From Yoonia tamlensis (lineage in GTDB: Bacteria > Pseudomonadota > Alphaproteobacteria > Rhodobacterales > Rhodobacteraceae), in NCBI RefSeq assembly GCF_900115105.1, contig NZ_FOYP01000001.1:319472-383471 (forward strand): a stretch of 64,000 nucleotides of DNA, read 5' to 3'. Positions 54,553 to 63,441 of this stretch are shown here, piece by piece. The notes beneath the pieces were generated by a model that was not told the DNA's origin, did no database searches, and worked only from the letters and a program-made list of their open reading frames with translations. The translations under genes and the position numbers were made by a program. Within the stretch, counting starts at the first letter, position 1. Each line of letters begins with the position of its first letter.

Positions 54553-55400
54553 GCTGCGTCCTTTCCTTTGTGGCCCGCTGTTTGGCGCGCTTCGCAATAA
54601 TCGGTGTCAGAACAGACAAACATCCGCCCCCCTGCGTCATCGATGATCAACTCATCCAGATAGCTGTCTGTCGCACCGCACATTCCGCAGGGGTGATCAG
54701 CTTTGGACGCTTCGAACGGATGATCCTCAAAGTCGAGGCTGACCACTTGGGTATAAGGGGGCAGCGCGTAAATACGTTGCTCGCGGCCCGCGCCAAAAAG
54801 CTGGATTGCGGCCATATCGCCCAGTTTGGGGTTGTCGAATTTGGGGATTGGCGAGGGATCCATCACATAGCGCCCTTCGACCTTGACCGGATAGGCGTAC
54901 GAGGTCGCGATATGACCGTGGCGGCTGATATCTTCGTAGAGTTTCACATGCATCAGCCCATATTCTTCAAGACTGTGCATCTTGCGGGTCTCGCTTTCAC
55001 GGGGTTCGAGAAAGCGCAGCGGTTCGGGAATCGGCACCTGATAGACAAGGATTTGACCCTCGTGCAGCGGTTCTTCGGGGATGCGGTGCCGGGTCTGGAT
55101 CACAGTGGCATCACTTGTCGCCGTGGTCGTCGCAACACCTGCTGTCCGTTGAAAGAAAGTCCGAATTGAAACGGCGTTTGTTGTGTCATCGGCCCCTTGG
55201 TCGATCACCTTGAACATGTCCTTGGGCGTCAGCACCGCAGCCGACACCTGCACGCCGCCTGTACCCCAGCCATAGGGCATTGGCATCTCGCGAGAGGCGA
55301 AAGGGACCTGATAGCCGGGAATGGCAAGCCCCTTAAGGATTGCGCGGCGGATCATCCGCTTGGTCTGTTCGTCCAAATAGGCGAAGTTGTACTCGGTCAT
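54549..55400 (-). CDS. phnJ: Carbon-phosphorus lyase PhnJ
   Basis: The 283-residue radical SAM enzyme cleaves the C-P bond of ribose-1-phosphonate 5-phosphate and forms the 1,2-cyclic phosphate. The C-terminal cysteines follow the PhnJ spacing CX2CX21CX5C: CGMC, then CSDTDYC. The N-terminus YNFAYLDEQTKRMIRRAILK is conserved. It overlaps both phnI and phnK by four bases. Confidence 0.97.
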   Translation of the reverse strand: MTEYNFAYLDEQTKRMIRRAILKGLAIPGYQVPFASREMPMPYGWGTGGVQVSAAVLTPKDMFKVIDQGADDTTNAVSIRTFFQRTAGVATTTATSDATVIQTRHRIPEEPLHEGQILVYQVPIPEPLRFLEPRESETRKMHSLEEYGLMHVKLYEDISRHGHIATSYAYPVKVEGRYVMDPSPIPKFDNPKLGDMAAIQLFGAGREQRIYALPPYTQVVSLDFEDHPFEASKADHPCGMCGATDSYLDELIIDDAGGRMFVCSDTDYCEARQTAGHKGKDAA

Positions 55401-56485
55401 TCCGCTGCCTCCTGCACCTGTTGCGCACCCGCTTCGCGACGGAGCTTGCGCACGAGTTCCAATTCAGACTGAAAATCGACGTAATGGGGCAGTTTGATAT
55501 GCTCTAGGAACCCCGTCGCCTGAATGTTGTCGGCGTGATACAAAACGAATTCAGCGTCCTGTGCGGGTGCACCAACGTTATCCTCGCCCAATTCTTCCCA
55601 GCGTAGCGCGCGATCGACCAAGGCCATGGAGATTGCCTTGCGCTCGGTTTGGCCAAAGACGAGCCCATAGCCACGCGTGAACTGCGGCAGCTCGGTTTTC
55701 GAGCCGGTGAATTGGTTGACCGTCTCGCATTCGGTCAGGGTCACTTCGCCGATCTCAACAGCAAATCCCAGTTCGGGAATGTCCATCTCGACCGGCACCG
55801 ACCCGATCCTTAGCTCGCCCACAAAGGCATGGTTGCGCCCGTAGCCGCGCTGCGTAGAGTAGGCGAGGCCAAGCGTAAAACCTTCGTCCGCGCGGGTCAG
55901 CGCTTGCAGGCGCAGGGCGCGGTCGGCGGGCATTTCCAGCGGTTCGCGGGTCAGGTCTGGGGGTGGCGTATCGTCATGGGGGGCCTCTTCGATCAGCCCT
56001 TCGCGGTTCAGGAATGCGGTGACATGCGGGACAGTGCCCGTCTCGGCGTCACGAGATGGAGCCTTGGGCACCTCGCCATCAGCGGCCAGTTTGAAATCAA
56101 GCAAACGGTGCGTGTAGTCAAATGTTGGGCCAAGGACCTGCCCGCCGGGCAAGTCCTTGAACGTGGCCGAGATCCGCCTGTCGCAGGCCATAATGCCGGT
56201 ATCGACAGGCTCGGACGCACCAAAGCGCGGCAGAGTGGTGCGATAGGCGCGAATGAGGAAAATCGCTTCGATCAGATCGCCACGCGCCTGCTTGATTGCA
56301 AGTGCCGCAAGGTCCGGATCATAAAGCGACCCTTCGGCCATGACGCGATTGACGGCTAGACTTAATTGCTCGCGGATTTGCGCAATGCTGAGCTCCGCGA
56401 CATCTGTGTTACCGCGGCGTTCTTCGGCGAGCCAGGCATGGGCATTCTCGATTGCCCGCTCTCCGCCTTTGACTGCTACATACAT
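55397..56485 (-). CDS. phnI: C-P lyase core subunit PhnI
   Basis: The 362-residue protein starts MYVAVKGGERAIENAHAWL and has RRISATFKDLPGGQVLGPTFDYTHRLL and LPHYVDFQSELELVRKLR, all typical of PhnI, the nucleosidase of the C-P lyase core. It lies one base from the phnH stop. Confidence 0.96.
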   Translation of the reverse strand: MYVAVKGGERAIENAHAWLAEERRGNTDVAELSIAQIREQLSLAVNRVMAEGSLYDPDLAALAIKQARGDLIEAIFLIRAYRTTLPRFGASEPVDTGIMACDRRISATFKDLPGGQVLGPTFDYTHRLLDFKLAADGEVPKAPSRDAETGTVPHVTAFLNREGLIEEAPHDDTPPPDLTREPLEMPADRALRLQALTRADEGFTLGLAYSTQRGYGRNHAFVGELRIGSVPVEMDIPELGFAVEIGEVTLTECETVNQFTGSKTELPQFTRGYGLVFGQTERKAISMALVDRALRWEELGEDNVGAPAQDAEFVLYHADNIQATGFLEHIKLPHYVDFQSELELVRKLRREAGAQQVQEAAE

Positions 56486-56486
56486 G

Positions 56487-57089
56487 TCAGGATGCTCCTA
56501 CCTGCGTTATCGCTTCGCTACTTGAGCGCGTAACTTCGGTTGATCGGGGCAAAGCCGCGAGACGTTCGCCACAAGTGAAAATGAAATCCAGCCCCAACGG
56601 GAACAGGGTTCGGTTGGCCTGAAACGCATCCAGTTCTGGCAAGGAAAGCGTTGCCGTTTCCTTGATACCGGGACCCGTCAATGTTGCACCCGAGGCGGCA
56701 AGCTCTGAACATTCGACGATGAGCGTGGCCGAGCGGTCAGGGTACTCGGACGTGCCGATCGGGTAGACCGCGAGCGGCGCGAGCGCGTCCCACTTGCCAA
56801 CCGCAAACATACAATGCGCGGGGCCAACCAAAGGGGCACCTGTGTGAAAGGCCAGCCACGCCCGCACCGCTTGGCAATCCATGTCGCCAGCCAGATAAAC
56901 CGGTGTTTGCGTATCGCAAAGCGTCAGCAGAACGGCACCCATCGCGGGCGACAGCGGGGCTGGGGGTGCAGCCCCGTGGATGTCCTGAATTGCGCCGGGG
57001 CGCGCCATGGCCTCCATCACACTGCGAAATGCGTGGGCTGACTGTGTGGCTGGATCGGTAAAGCCGCCGGACAGGGTGTTTGCCTGCAT
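56487..57089 (-). CDS. phnH: C-P lyase core subunit PhnH
   Basis: The 200-residue protein has the PhnH features SGGFTDPATQSAHAFRSVMEAMARPG near the N-terminus (in two parts), FAVGKWDALAPLAVYPIGTSEYPDRSAT, and LPFGLDF-like FPLGLDFIFTCG. PhnH is a core subunit of C-P lyase. Its ATG overlaps the phnG stop by one base (TGATG). Confidence 0.95.
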   Translation of the reverse strand: MQANTLSGGFTDPATQSAHAFRSVMEAMARPGAIQDIHGAAPPAPLSPAMGAVLLTLCDTQTPVYLAGDMDCQAVRAWLAFHTGAPLVGPAHCMFAVGKWDALAPLAVYPIGTSEYPDRSATLIVECSELAASGATLTGPGIKETATLSLPELDAFQANRTLFPLGLDFIFTCGERLAALPRSTEVTRSSSEAITQVGAS

Positions 57090-57544
57090 CAGTCTTCTCC
57101 TCGGGTCATGGTAAAGAAATCAACCTTTGTCGCGGCTGCCTTGGCCGCGCGGGCGGCTTTCATGGTGGCCAATCCTGCTTCCAGCGGCTCAAGGACCGCC
57201 TCGCGCAGCCTATTTGCCATTCCCGTCTGCATCAGCGCATCAACGAGAGCGGCGACCTCGGCATCTGCTTTGCGGCGCCCTTGAATATAGCTGTGCCCGA
57301 CTTCGCCGGTTTCCAGCGTCAAGGCGCAGCGGGTTATCGTCATTTCGCCCAGATTGAAGGGTGCGCCAGTGGCACCAGCGCGCGCGCGGACCATCGTGCT
57401 GCCAATTTCTGGCGCACGCAGCCACGTAAAGGCAGGACGCGATATTTCAGCATCCAACAGTGCGGCCACACGGCCTTCGGGCGCTTTGGCCAGCAGACCC
57501 ATCCACGCCTTACGGGGATTATTTTCGTTCACAGTGTCTTTCAT
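57089..57544 (-). CDS. phnG: C-P lyase core subunit PhnG
   Basis: The 151-residue protein has RKAWMGLLAKAPEGRVAALL, RAPEIGSTMVRARAGATGAPFNLGEMTITR and GRRKADAEVAALVDAL, as expected for PhnG. It is the first gene of the phnG-phnN run. The ATG at 57544 is preferred; an upstream GTA/ATA-type extension lies in the operator region. Confidence 0.95.
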   Translation of the reverse strand: MKDTVNENNPRKAWMGLLAKAPEGRVAALLDAEISRPAFTWLRAPEIGSTMVRARAGATGAPFNLGEMTITRCALTLETGEVGHSYIQGRRKADAEVAALVDALMQTGMANRLREAVLEPLEAGLATMKAARAAKAAATKVDFFTMTRGED

Positions 57545-57564
57545 CTCGACAACTTGTCTCTTTC

Positions 57565-57580
57565 CTATACAACTATACAT
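57565..57580. promoter_or_regulatory. Candidate PhnF operator between phnG and phnF
   Basis: An exact tandem of CTATACAA and CTATACAT (8-bp units) lies in the 81-base divergent spacer. On the minus strand it reads GTATAG twice, the core of the mycobacterial PhnF site TGGTATAGACCA. Its position before phnG suits autoregulated repression by PhnF of both directions. Assignment is by motif and position only. Confidence 0.5.
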
Positions 57581-57625
57581 ATCTTATCATTTTGACGTCC
57601 TCATGACAGAAGAGTTTTGTGAAAT

Positions 57626-58345
57626 TTGCGTGACAGTTCTGACAAGACCCCGATCTGGAAGGCGATCGCTAACGCTTTGCGCAGCGATTTGGCCGAAGGG
57701 CGCTATAACCCCGGTGACAAGCTGCCGACCGAGGCAACGCTGGCAGACCGCTTTGGCGTGAACCGCCACACAGTACGCCATGGGATTTCTGTATTGGTCG
57801 AAGAAGGGCTGGTGCGCACCCGTCGCGGAGCAGGGGCCTTTGTCGCGGCCACGCCGACCGACTATCCGATTGGCCAGCGCGTGCGGTTCCATGAAAACCT
57901 GATCGCCGCAGGCCGCAGGCCCGAAAAGCGCAAGCTTGCGTTGGACGAGCGCGCAGCAACGATCGGCGAGGCTCAGGCGTTGCAGATCGAGGCCGGCGAT
58001 CCGGTTTGTGTCTATCACGGGCTTTCGTTGGCTGATGGCCAACCGGTTGCTGTATTCGAAAGCTTGTTTCCACTGGCGCGACTAGTAGGCATCACCACTG
58101 CGCTGAAGGAATCAAGCAGCGTGACTGAAGCGTTGAGTGTTGTGGGCATCGACGACTATACGCGTGCCTCAACCCGCCTGACGGCAGTCCGCGCTACGGC
58201 AACCCACGCGCTGCTGTTGCATGTTGCCGAAGGCGATCCGTTGCTGAGATCCTCGAATCTAAATCATTGCAAGGATGGGCTGCCCGTAGAATACGGTCGC
58301 ACTTGGTTTGCCGGTGACCGGGTAACGTTGACACTTGAAACGTGA
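57626..58345 (+). CDS. phnF: GntR family phosphonate regulator PhnF
   Basis: The 239-residue protein has an N-terminal GntR winged helix (about 9-75; GDKLPTEATLADRFGVNRHTVR) and a C-terminal UTRA ligand domain (about 95-235). It probably represses the phn genes until a ligand appears. The only in-frame start consistent with the domain is a TTG at 57626; ATG codons upstream are out of frame. It is divergent from phnG. Confidence 0.9.
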   Translation: MRDSSDKTPIWKAIANALRSDLAEGRYNPGDKLPTEATLADRFGVNRHTVRHGISVLVEEGLVRTRRGAGAFVAATPTDYPIGQRVRFHENLIAAGRRPEKRKLALDERAATIGEAQALQIEAGDPVCVYHGLSLADGQPVAVFESLFPLARLVGITTALKESSSVTEALSVVGIDDYTRASTRLTAVRATATHALLLHVAEGDPLLRSSNLNHCKDGLPVEYGRTWFAGDRVTLTLET

Positions 58346-58447
58346 GGCCTGCGCGTCAGCACAGAACCCGTATCCATCTACTTTGAACCTAATGATAAGC
58401 TTGTCTTTTCCTAGCGGCGCAACGCGACAACCTTGTGACGTCTGGTG

Positions 58448-59077
58448 TCAGCTCGTGCCTTCGTGGTGCTCCAGAAATTCCTCTGCACTGAGGTTGCGAA
58501 AATCATCAAGCGCGCTGCGCAGGCGTGCGTGCGGCCAATCCCACCATGCAAGCTGCATAAGCCTGTCAACAATCCGTGGTGCGAAACGAGGACGCATCGG
58601 GACAGCAGGGATGCCTGCCACGATCATGTAGGGAGGCACATCCTTTGTCACAATTGCACCGCCTGCGATAACTGCCCCGTGGCCGATATTCACTTCGGGC
58701 CGGACCTGCGCGCCATGGCCAAGCCATGTATCATGACCAATCACCGTGCGACGGCTGCGCCTGTGGGCGAACCAAGCGTCATCGTGATCTGCATCTTCGA
58801 AATAATCGGCCGAGCGATAGTGAAAGTGATGCAAACTTGCTTTTTCCATCGGGTGATCCGTGGCACCGATCCGTACGAAGGCTGCAATATTCGAGAACTT
58901 GCCCACGGAGGCATTGGCAATGTCGGCAAACCGGTCGCAGTATGAATAGTCATCCATATGGGAGTGCGCCAAGCGGCTACCGCGTCCGATTTCCACATAC
59001 TGTCCGAATGTTGCATCGGTGATCTCGCAATCGGGATGAATAAAGGGGACATCCGGTTTCAATCTGGGCGTACTCAA
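58448..59077 (-). CDS. Hexapeptide acetyltransferase of phosphonate metabolism
   Basis: The protein of about 209 residues has left-handed beta-helix hexapeptide repeats (FGQYVEIGRGSRLAHS, IGHDTWLGHGAQVRPEV, IGHGAVIAGGAIVTKDVPPYMIVAGIP). It matches the chloramphenicol-acetyltransferase-like family found in phn operons (TIGR03308-type) and may acetylate aminophosphonates like PhnO. The TTG at 59077 follows GGAG and overlaps the stop of the small ORF upstream (TTGA); a GTG at 59101 would give 217 residues. Confidence 0.88.
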   Translation of the reverse strand: MSTPRLKPDVPFIHPDCEITDATFGQYVEIGRGSRLAHSHMDDYSYCDRFADIANASVGKFSNIAAFVRIGATDHPMEKASLHHFHYRSADYFEDADHDDAWFAHRRSRRTVIGHDTWLGHGAQVRPEVNIGHGAVIAGGAIVTKDVPPYMIVAGIPAVPMRPRFAPRIVDRLMQLAWWDWPHARLRSALDDFRNLSAEEFLEHHEGTS

Positions 59078-59268
59078 ACCGCGCGCTCCTCGCCATTCCA
59101 CCGAAAGTACTTGCCGGATCGCGCAAGAGCGAGACCTTCTGCTAATGTGATAATCCCTGCCGCGACCCGATCTTTGTGCGTGGTCGGTCTGTCCGGTCGG
59201 TGAGAGCCTGCGTGCGTGATGACACGATCACCCGTATGGTGAAGTGAAGTGATCAGAATGCGTACCAT
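59074..59268 (-). CDS. Coupled small ORF in the phn operon (64 aa)
   Basis: This 64-codon ORF begins at an ATG overlapping the phnE2 stop by one base (TGATG) and ends in a TGA that overlaps the TTG start of the acetyltransferase (TTGA). The product is basic and His/Arg-rich (VRILITSLHHTGDRVITHAG, ending GKYFRWNGEERAV) without a membrane helix or signal. I know no family. Perfect joints on both sides argue for a translated gene; it could still be a coupling leader. Confidence 0.5.
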   Translation of the reverse strand: MVRILITSLHHTGDRVITHAGSHRPDRPTTHKDRVAAGIITLAEGLALARSGKYFRWNGEERAV

Positions 59269-60581
59269 CAGGTTTTGCGCCCGATCAGCTTGGCGCGCAG
59301 CCAGCCCGAAAACCAATCCATTAACATCACCATGGCGATGATCAGGATGATATAATAGGCGACTTCTTCCCAGTCTTTCTGGGTCTGGATTGCTTGGGTC
59401 AGCATAAGGCCGATGCCACCGCCTGTGATCGCGCCGATGATGGTGGCAGAGCGGGTGTTGGATTCAAGGAAGTAAAAGATTTGGGCCAGAAGCACCGGAA
59501 CAATCTGCGGTATGACGCCAAAGCGATAGCGTTGCAGCGGTTTGGCTCCGGTCGAGGCGACGCCCTCGATTTGCTTTTGATCCACGTTTTCCAATGCCTC
59601 CGAGAAGATTTTGCCAAAGGTGCCGGTATCTGTGATCAGGATTGCCAATGCGCCAGTAAGCGGGCCCGGACCGAAGGCACGGGCTAGGACCACCGTCCAG
59701 ATCAGCGCATCGACACCGCGTAAAAAATCGAACAGGCGGCGGGTGGCCGCGCGCAACAACATCAACGGCGAGAACCGTTTGGCTGCGAGAAAGCCCAACG
59801 GCAGGGCGATGAGGGCTGCCCCCATCGTGCCAAGGAAGGCCATCAGGATCGTCTCGCCAATGGCCCAAGCCACATCCTTGTGCCGCCACATGGTGTTGTT
59901 CCACCAATCAGAGACTGCGCCAGTGATATTGCCGCGCGCAGGGTCGATTTGGTCGCCAAACAGGATCGTGGCCAAGGACTGTCCGTAGTAGGGGCTGTCG
60001 AGCGTGAACCAGAACAGCTCCCAACCGGGGAAATAATTGAAAACCTCGGTCCGAGCGCCCGTCAAGGTAATGCGACCTTCGGGTGTGGTGATGCCAACGC
60101 GGCGGTCCGAGGCGGAAATCCAATCGGGCAGATCATCGGGCAGGTTGGTCGTGACGGTGCGCCCCTCGGCCTGCGCCTCGATCAGTTGGAAGCCGGGAAT
60201 TTCGATCTCGGTCCGGTTGTCTGGCAAATAGCGCACAATGATGTCACCGCCCAGATCGATGGTGATGACTTCATCCCCCCTCACCCAATCGGGGCGCTGG
60301 CCCTCTGGGTAGGTACCCTTGCGTTCGCCTTCGACGGCATAGGTTACATTTCCCGATCGGTTGTCCCGGGTGGCATGCACCTTGTAGGACCAACTGTCGG
60401 AAGCCAGCGTCACGGCGTTTTCCATATTGGCGCGTCCGGCAAGACCAGGCAGGTCAAACGCGAAGAAGATATAGACGAAATAGACTGCGATGACCGAAGG
60501 GATGCCAAAGCCAATCAAGCGTTTGCGCGCAAATAGCTTTTCGGCCTCAAACTTGGTCGCGTCCAGATCAATAGTGGTCAT
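59268..60581 (-). CDS. phnE: Phosphonate ABC transporter permease PhnE, long form
   Basis: The 437-residue protein has one N-terminal helix (about 22-42), then some 200 hydrophilic residues with beta-like character, then five membrane helices with the permease EAA motif VASTGAKPLQRYRFGVIPQIVP. The usual PhnE lacks such a large insert. It pairs with the second PhnE gene upstream; starts overlap (ATGA). The extra domain probably faces the periplasm. Confidence 0.92.
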   Translation of the reverse strand: MTTIDLDATKFEAEKLFARKRLIGFGIPSVIAVYFVYIFFAFDLPGLAGRANMENAVTLASDSWSYKVHATRDNRSGNVTYAVEGERKGTYPEGQRPDWVRGDEVITIDLGGDIIVRYLPDNRTEIEIPGFQLIEAQAEGRTVTTNLPDDLPDWISASDRRVGITTPEGRITLTGARTEVFNYFPGWELFWFTLDSPYYGQSLATILFGDQIDPARGNITGAVSDWWNNTMWRHKDVAWAIGETILMAFLGTMGAALIALPLGFLAAKRFSPLMLLRAATRRLFDFLRGVDALIWTVVLARAFGPGPLTGALAILITDTGTFGKIFSEALENVDQKQIEGVASTGAKPLQRYRFGVIPQIVPVLLAQIFYFLESNTRSATIIGAITGGGIGLMLTQAIQTQKDWEEVAYYIILIIAMVMLMDWFSGWLRAKLIGRKT

Positions 60582-61453
60582 TGGCCCTGTCCTTCAGTCA
60601 AACGATTGCGGTAGCGGCTGGACACTTGATCGAAGAATACGATTGTGCCGAACAGAAGGATAAAAATCGCGGCGGCTTCATCAAAACGTCCTGGCCCCCA
60701 GGCCATAGCGTTTCGCAACTCATAACCAAGCCCACCGGCGCCGACGAATCCAAGTATTGCCGAGGCACGGATGTTGATTTCAAATCGCAACAGCGTGTAG
60801 CTCACGTAGTTCGGTGCAACCTGCGGCAACACACCCAGAAGCATTCGCTGCGACCAGGTCGCACCTGTGGAGGCAAGTCCGTCTACAGCTTTCAAGTCGG
60901 TGTTTTCGGAAACTTCGGAAAACATCTTGGCCAGTGCACCGGCCGTATGGATGGCAATTGCGATCATTGCGGGAACGGGCCCACCACCGAGCACAAAGAT
61001 CAGAACCAGTGCGATGACGATTTCAGGCACGGCGCGCATGATATCCGAAATGCGGCGGAACAAAGGGATCAGACGCGGCCATTTCGCCAATCCGCGCGTG
61101 CCGAGCAGCGACAGGAACAAGCCGCCGATTGCACCGATCAGGGTCGAGACCGCGGCGATGTTGATGGTCTCCACCAAGGCGGGGAAATACTTGACGATCA
61201 AGGCGGGCAGATCGGCGCGCTTATCCCACGCTTCAGATAGAACATCTGCTGGGTAATCGCCGATCTGATGCAGCCCATCCCAGAAACCTCCAGCGTTGCG
61301 GTCATCTGCGACATTGAACCCGGAAACCATCAGAACGACGAAAATCAGAAGAGTAAGACCGCCATAGAGCCTGCGGCGCTGTACCTGCGCCATATAGCTG
61401 GCTTGAATGCCGTCTACGTGGTGTTGCGCGCCACTCAGTGAAATATCTGCCAT
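60578..61453 (-). CDS. phnE: Phosphonate ABC transporter permease PhnE
   Basis: The 291-residue permease has about six helices and the EAA motif LASTGATWSQRMLLGVLPQVAP. It forms the channel with the long PhnE. The ATG at 61453 follows a strong GGAGGTCAGG site. A hairpin lies between its start and the phnD stop. Confidence 0.94.
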   Translation of the reverse strand: MADISLSGAQHHVDGIQASYMAQVQRRRLYGGLTLLIFVVLMVSGFNVADDRNAGGFWDGLHQIGDYPADVLSEAWDKRADLPALIVKYFPALVETINIAAVSTLIGAIGGLFLSLLGTRGLAKWPRLIPLFRRISDIMRAVPEIVIALVLIFVLGGGPVPAMIAIAIHTAGALAKMFSEVSENTDLKAVDGLASTGATWSQRMLLGVLPQVAPNYVSYTLLRFEINIRASAILGFVGAGGLGYELRNAMAWGPGRFDEAAAIFILLFGTIVFFDQVSSRYRNRLTEGQGQ

Positions 61454-61476
61454 CCTGACCTCCGGACAAAGAAATA

Positions 61477-61500
61477 CCGGCAGCCCCAAAGGGCTACCGG
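61477..61500 (-). other. Intercistronic stem-loop between phnD and phnE
   Basis: A 10-bp stem (61477-61486 with 61491-61500, one G-U pair on the minus-strand RNA) and a 4-base loop follow the phnD stop by 20 bases. No long T run follows. Such hairpins often protect the 3' end of binding-protein mRNA and lower permease expression. Confidence 0.65.
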
Positions 61501-61519
61501 ATGCGTCATAAAAATTGTC

Positions 61520-62431
61520 TTAGTTTCCAATTACGGACTGGCGTGCCGCAACAATGCTTTCGTACATCGCGTGCGTGACTGGCTGGAAACCCAGCGTTTC
61601 GCCTGCAGCGACGCCGTAGGCACATTCAGGGTCCGCTTCGTAAAGGCCATCTACCAGTGCAACCATTGTAGCTTTGACATCGTCCGGCAAAGCTTGACGC
61701 AGAACGACCGGGCCTTCGGGAATTACGTTGGATTGCCAGATTTGAACCATGTCGTTCATGTCGACGAGACCTGCATCAACCGCTTTGCGCAGCGCGCCGG
61801 AATTGTAGCCGTCTTCCCAGTTTCCCTGACCATCGGCCCACGTCACGCCGCCGTCGATATCGCCGTTGTTTACTGCGACGATAGTCTGCTCATGACCGCC
61901 TGTGAATCTGACTTCATCAAAGTACTCGCCGGACTCCATGGTGATGCCGTCTTTGTACTGCGGGATCTCGATGGAAGGGATAAGGTAGCCAGATGTGGAG
62001 TTCGGATCACCGAAACCAAACACCTTGCCTTCCATGTCATCCAGCGATGTGATGCCGCTATCGATGCGGGCAAAGCCGATAGAATGATAACCGACTGAAC
62101 CATCAAGGTTGACCTTGATCAGGACAGGCTCAACCGCGTCCGGATCCTGTAGGAATGTTGCGGCATAGGAAGATGCGCCCAACCATGCCATGTCGATGGT
62201 GCCACCCAGAAGGCCCTGGATGACGCCATTATAGTCGGCTGGGGCGAAAAGCTTGGTTTCGACGCCGAGCGCTGCGGTCGTGTAATCCGCCAGACACTGG
62301 TAGCTGTTCATCCGGTCCTGCGCGTTTTCGCCGCCGAGGATACCGATGCGGAATTCGGTGATCTCTTGGGCAAAAGCGCCCGTGCTGAGAGCTGTGGTGG
62401 CGGCAAGCGCCAGTGCGAGGGTCTTTGTCAT
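61520..62431 (-). CDS. phnD: Phosphonate-binding periplasmic protein
   Basis: The 303-residue protein has a signal peptide (about 1-21, STGAFA) and the PhnD fold: FRIGILGGENAQDRM, GGTIDMAWLGASSYA, KVFGFGDPNSTSGYLIPS and GGVTWADGQGNW. It captures phosphonates such as 2-aminoethylphosphonate for PhnCE uptake. Confidence 0.95.
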   Translation of the reverse strand: MTKTLALALAATTALSTGAFAQEITEFRIGILGGENAQDRMNSYQCLADYTTAALGVETKLFAPADYNGVIQGLLGGTIDMAWLGASSYAATFLQDPDAVEPVLIKVNLDGSVGYHSIGFARIDSGITSLDDMEGKVFGFGDPNSTSGYLIPSIEIPQYKDGITMESGEYFDEVRFTGGHEQTIVAVNNGDIDGGVTWADGQGNWEDGYNSGALRKAVDAGLVDMNDMVQIWQSNVIPEGPVVLRQALPDDVKATMVALVDGLYEADPECAYGVAAGETLGFQPVTHAMYESIVAARQSVIGN

Positions 62432-62526
62432 TGTTATCTCCGTGGTTTGTTGCCCTACCGCGTTGCGGCTAATTGAGGGCAGGTTGATTAGGGTGGCCTG
62501 CCGCAGATGCGCAGGCTGATATTGGC

Positions 62527-63342
62527 TCAGGCGTAGGCTTTCTCTTCGCGGACCTCTGACCTGCCCAGTGTTTCGATTTCGGTGGAAGTGGCGGCTTCGG
62601 AAAAATCCGCGCCAGCCCCGTAGATGTCACGTGCGACCCCGACGGTCAGCTGCTCTGGCGTGCCATCAAAGACGATCCGCCCATCGCGCATCCCGATTAC
62701 GCGATCGCAATAGCGTCGCGCAGTATCAAGCGTGTGCAGGTTTGCGATGACCATGCGCCCGTCTTCTTCGTGAATGCGGCGCAGGGCTTGCATGACTACT
62801 TGCGCATTCATCGGATCAAGGCTTGCGATCGGTTCATCAGCAAGGATGATTTTCGGATCCTGCATCAAAGCGCGCGCAATCGCCACGCGCTGTTGCTGGC
62901 CGCCTGATAGTGCCTCGGCCCGCTTCGGGGCCTGTTCGGCAATACCGAGCCGGTCAAGGATTTCAATGGCGCGGTGGATATCAGATTGCGGGTAAAGGTT
63001 GAACATTGTCGCAAAGGTCGACCGCTTGTTCAGGGTGCCGTGCAGCACGTTTGAAACGACATCCATGCGGGGGACGAGGTTGAACTGCTGGAAAATCATG
63101 GCGCATCGCGATTGCCAATTGCGTCGCGCAGATCCCCGCAGCCCGGTGATATCTTCACCCTCAAAGGTAATCGTGCCCTGCGAGGCATCGCTTAGACAAT
63201 TGACCATCCGCAAGAGCGTTGACTTACCCGCACCAGAACGGCCAATGATCCCAATCATCGACGGTTTTTCCACCAGGATGTTTGCAGCATCTACAGCCGT
63301 TTTATCCCCGAAACGCTTGGTCAGCTTATCAATCTTCAGCAT
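62527..63342 (-). CDS. phnC: Phosphonate ABC transporter ATP-binding protein
   Basis: The 271-residue ATPase has Walker [10 protein letters not shown] near residue 38, signature [15 protein letters not shown], Walker [14 protein letters not shown] and [19 protein letters not shown]. The ATG at 63342 is chosen because an upstream extension runs through AT-rich promoter DNA. It is the first gene of the uptake operon. Confidence 0.95.
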   Translation of the reverse strand: MLKIDKLTKRFGDKTAVDAANILVEKPSMIGIIGRSGAGKSTLLRMVNCLSDASQGTITFEGEDITGLRGSARRNWQSRCAMIFQQFNLVPRMDVVSNVLHGTLNKRSTFATMFNLYPQSDIHRAIEILDRLGIAEQAPKRAEALSGGQQQRVAIARALMQDPKIILADEPIASLDPMNAQVVMQALRRIHEEDGRMVIANLHTLDTARRYCDRVIGMRDGRIVFDGTPEQLTVGVARDIYGAGADFSEAATSTEIETLGRSEVREEKAYA

Positions 63343-63379
63343 ATCGCCCCCATGTTTGGTGAGGGCGTAATCGCCTGAC

Positions 63380-63441
63380 GCTACGGTTTGATGACGGTTT
63401 TGATTCAGTTTCTTTACATAAAAGTAATAGAAAAATGACAC
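63380..63441 (-). promoter_or_regulatory. Candidate Pho boxes upstream of phnC
   Basis: On the minus strand, GTGTCATTTTTCTATTAC (63424-63441) matches 11 of 14 defined positions of the two-repeat Pho box CTGTCAT-N4-CTGTCAC. A weaker one, CCGTCATCAAACCGTAGC, lies at 63380-63397. Both are within 100 bases of the phnC start, as expected for PhoB-activated phosphonate genes. Confidence 0.55.

Noticed and set aside
62495..62517. Hairpin between phnC and phnD
   Set aside because: Only a 6-bp stem with a large loop and no T run; too weak to call a terminator.
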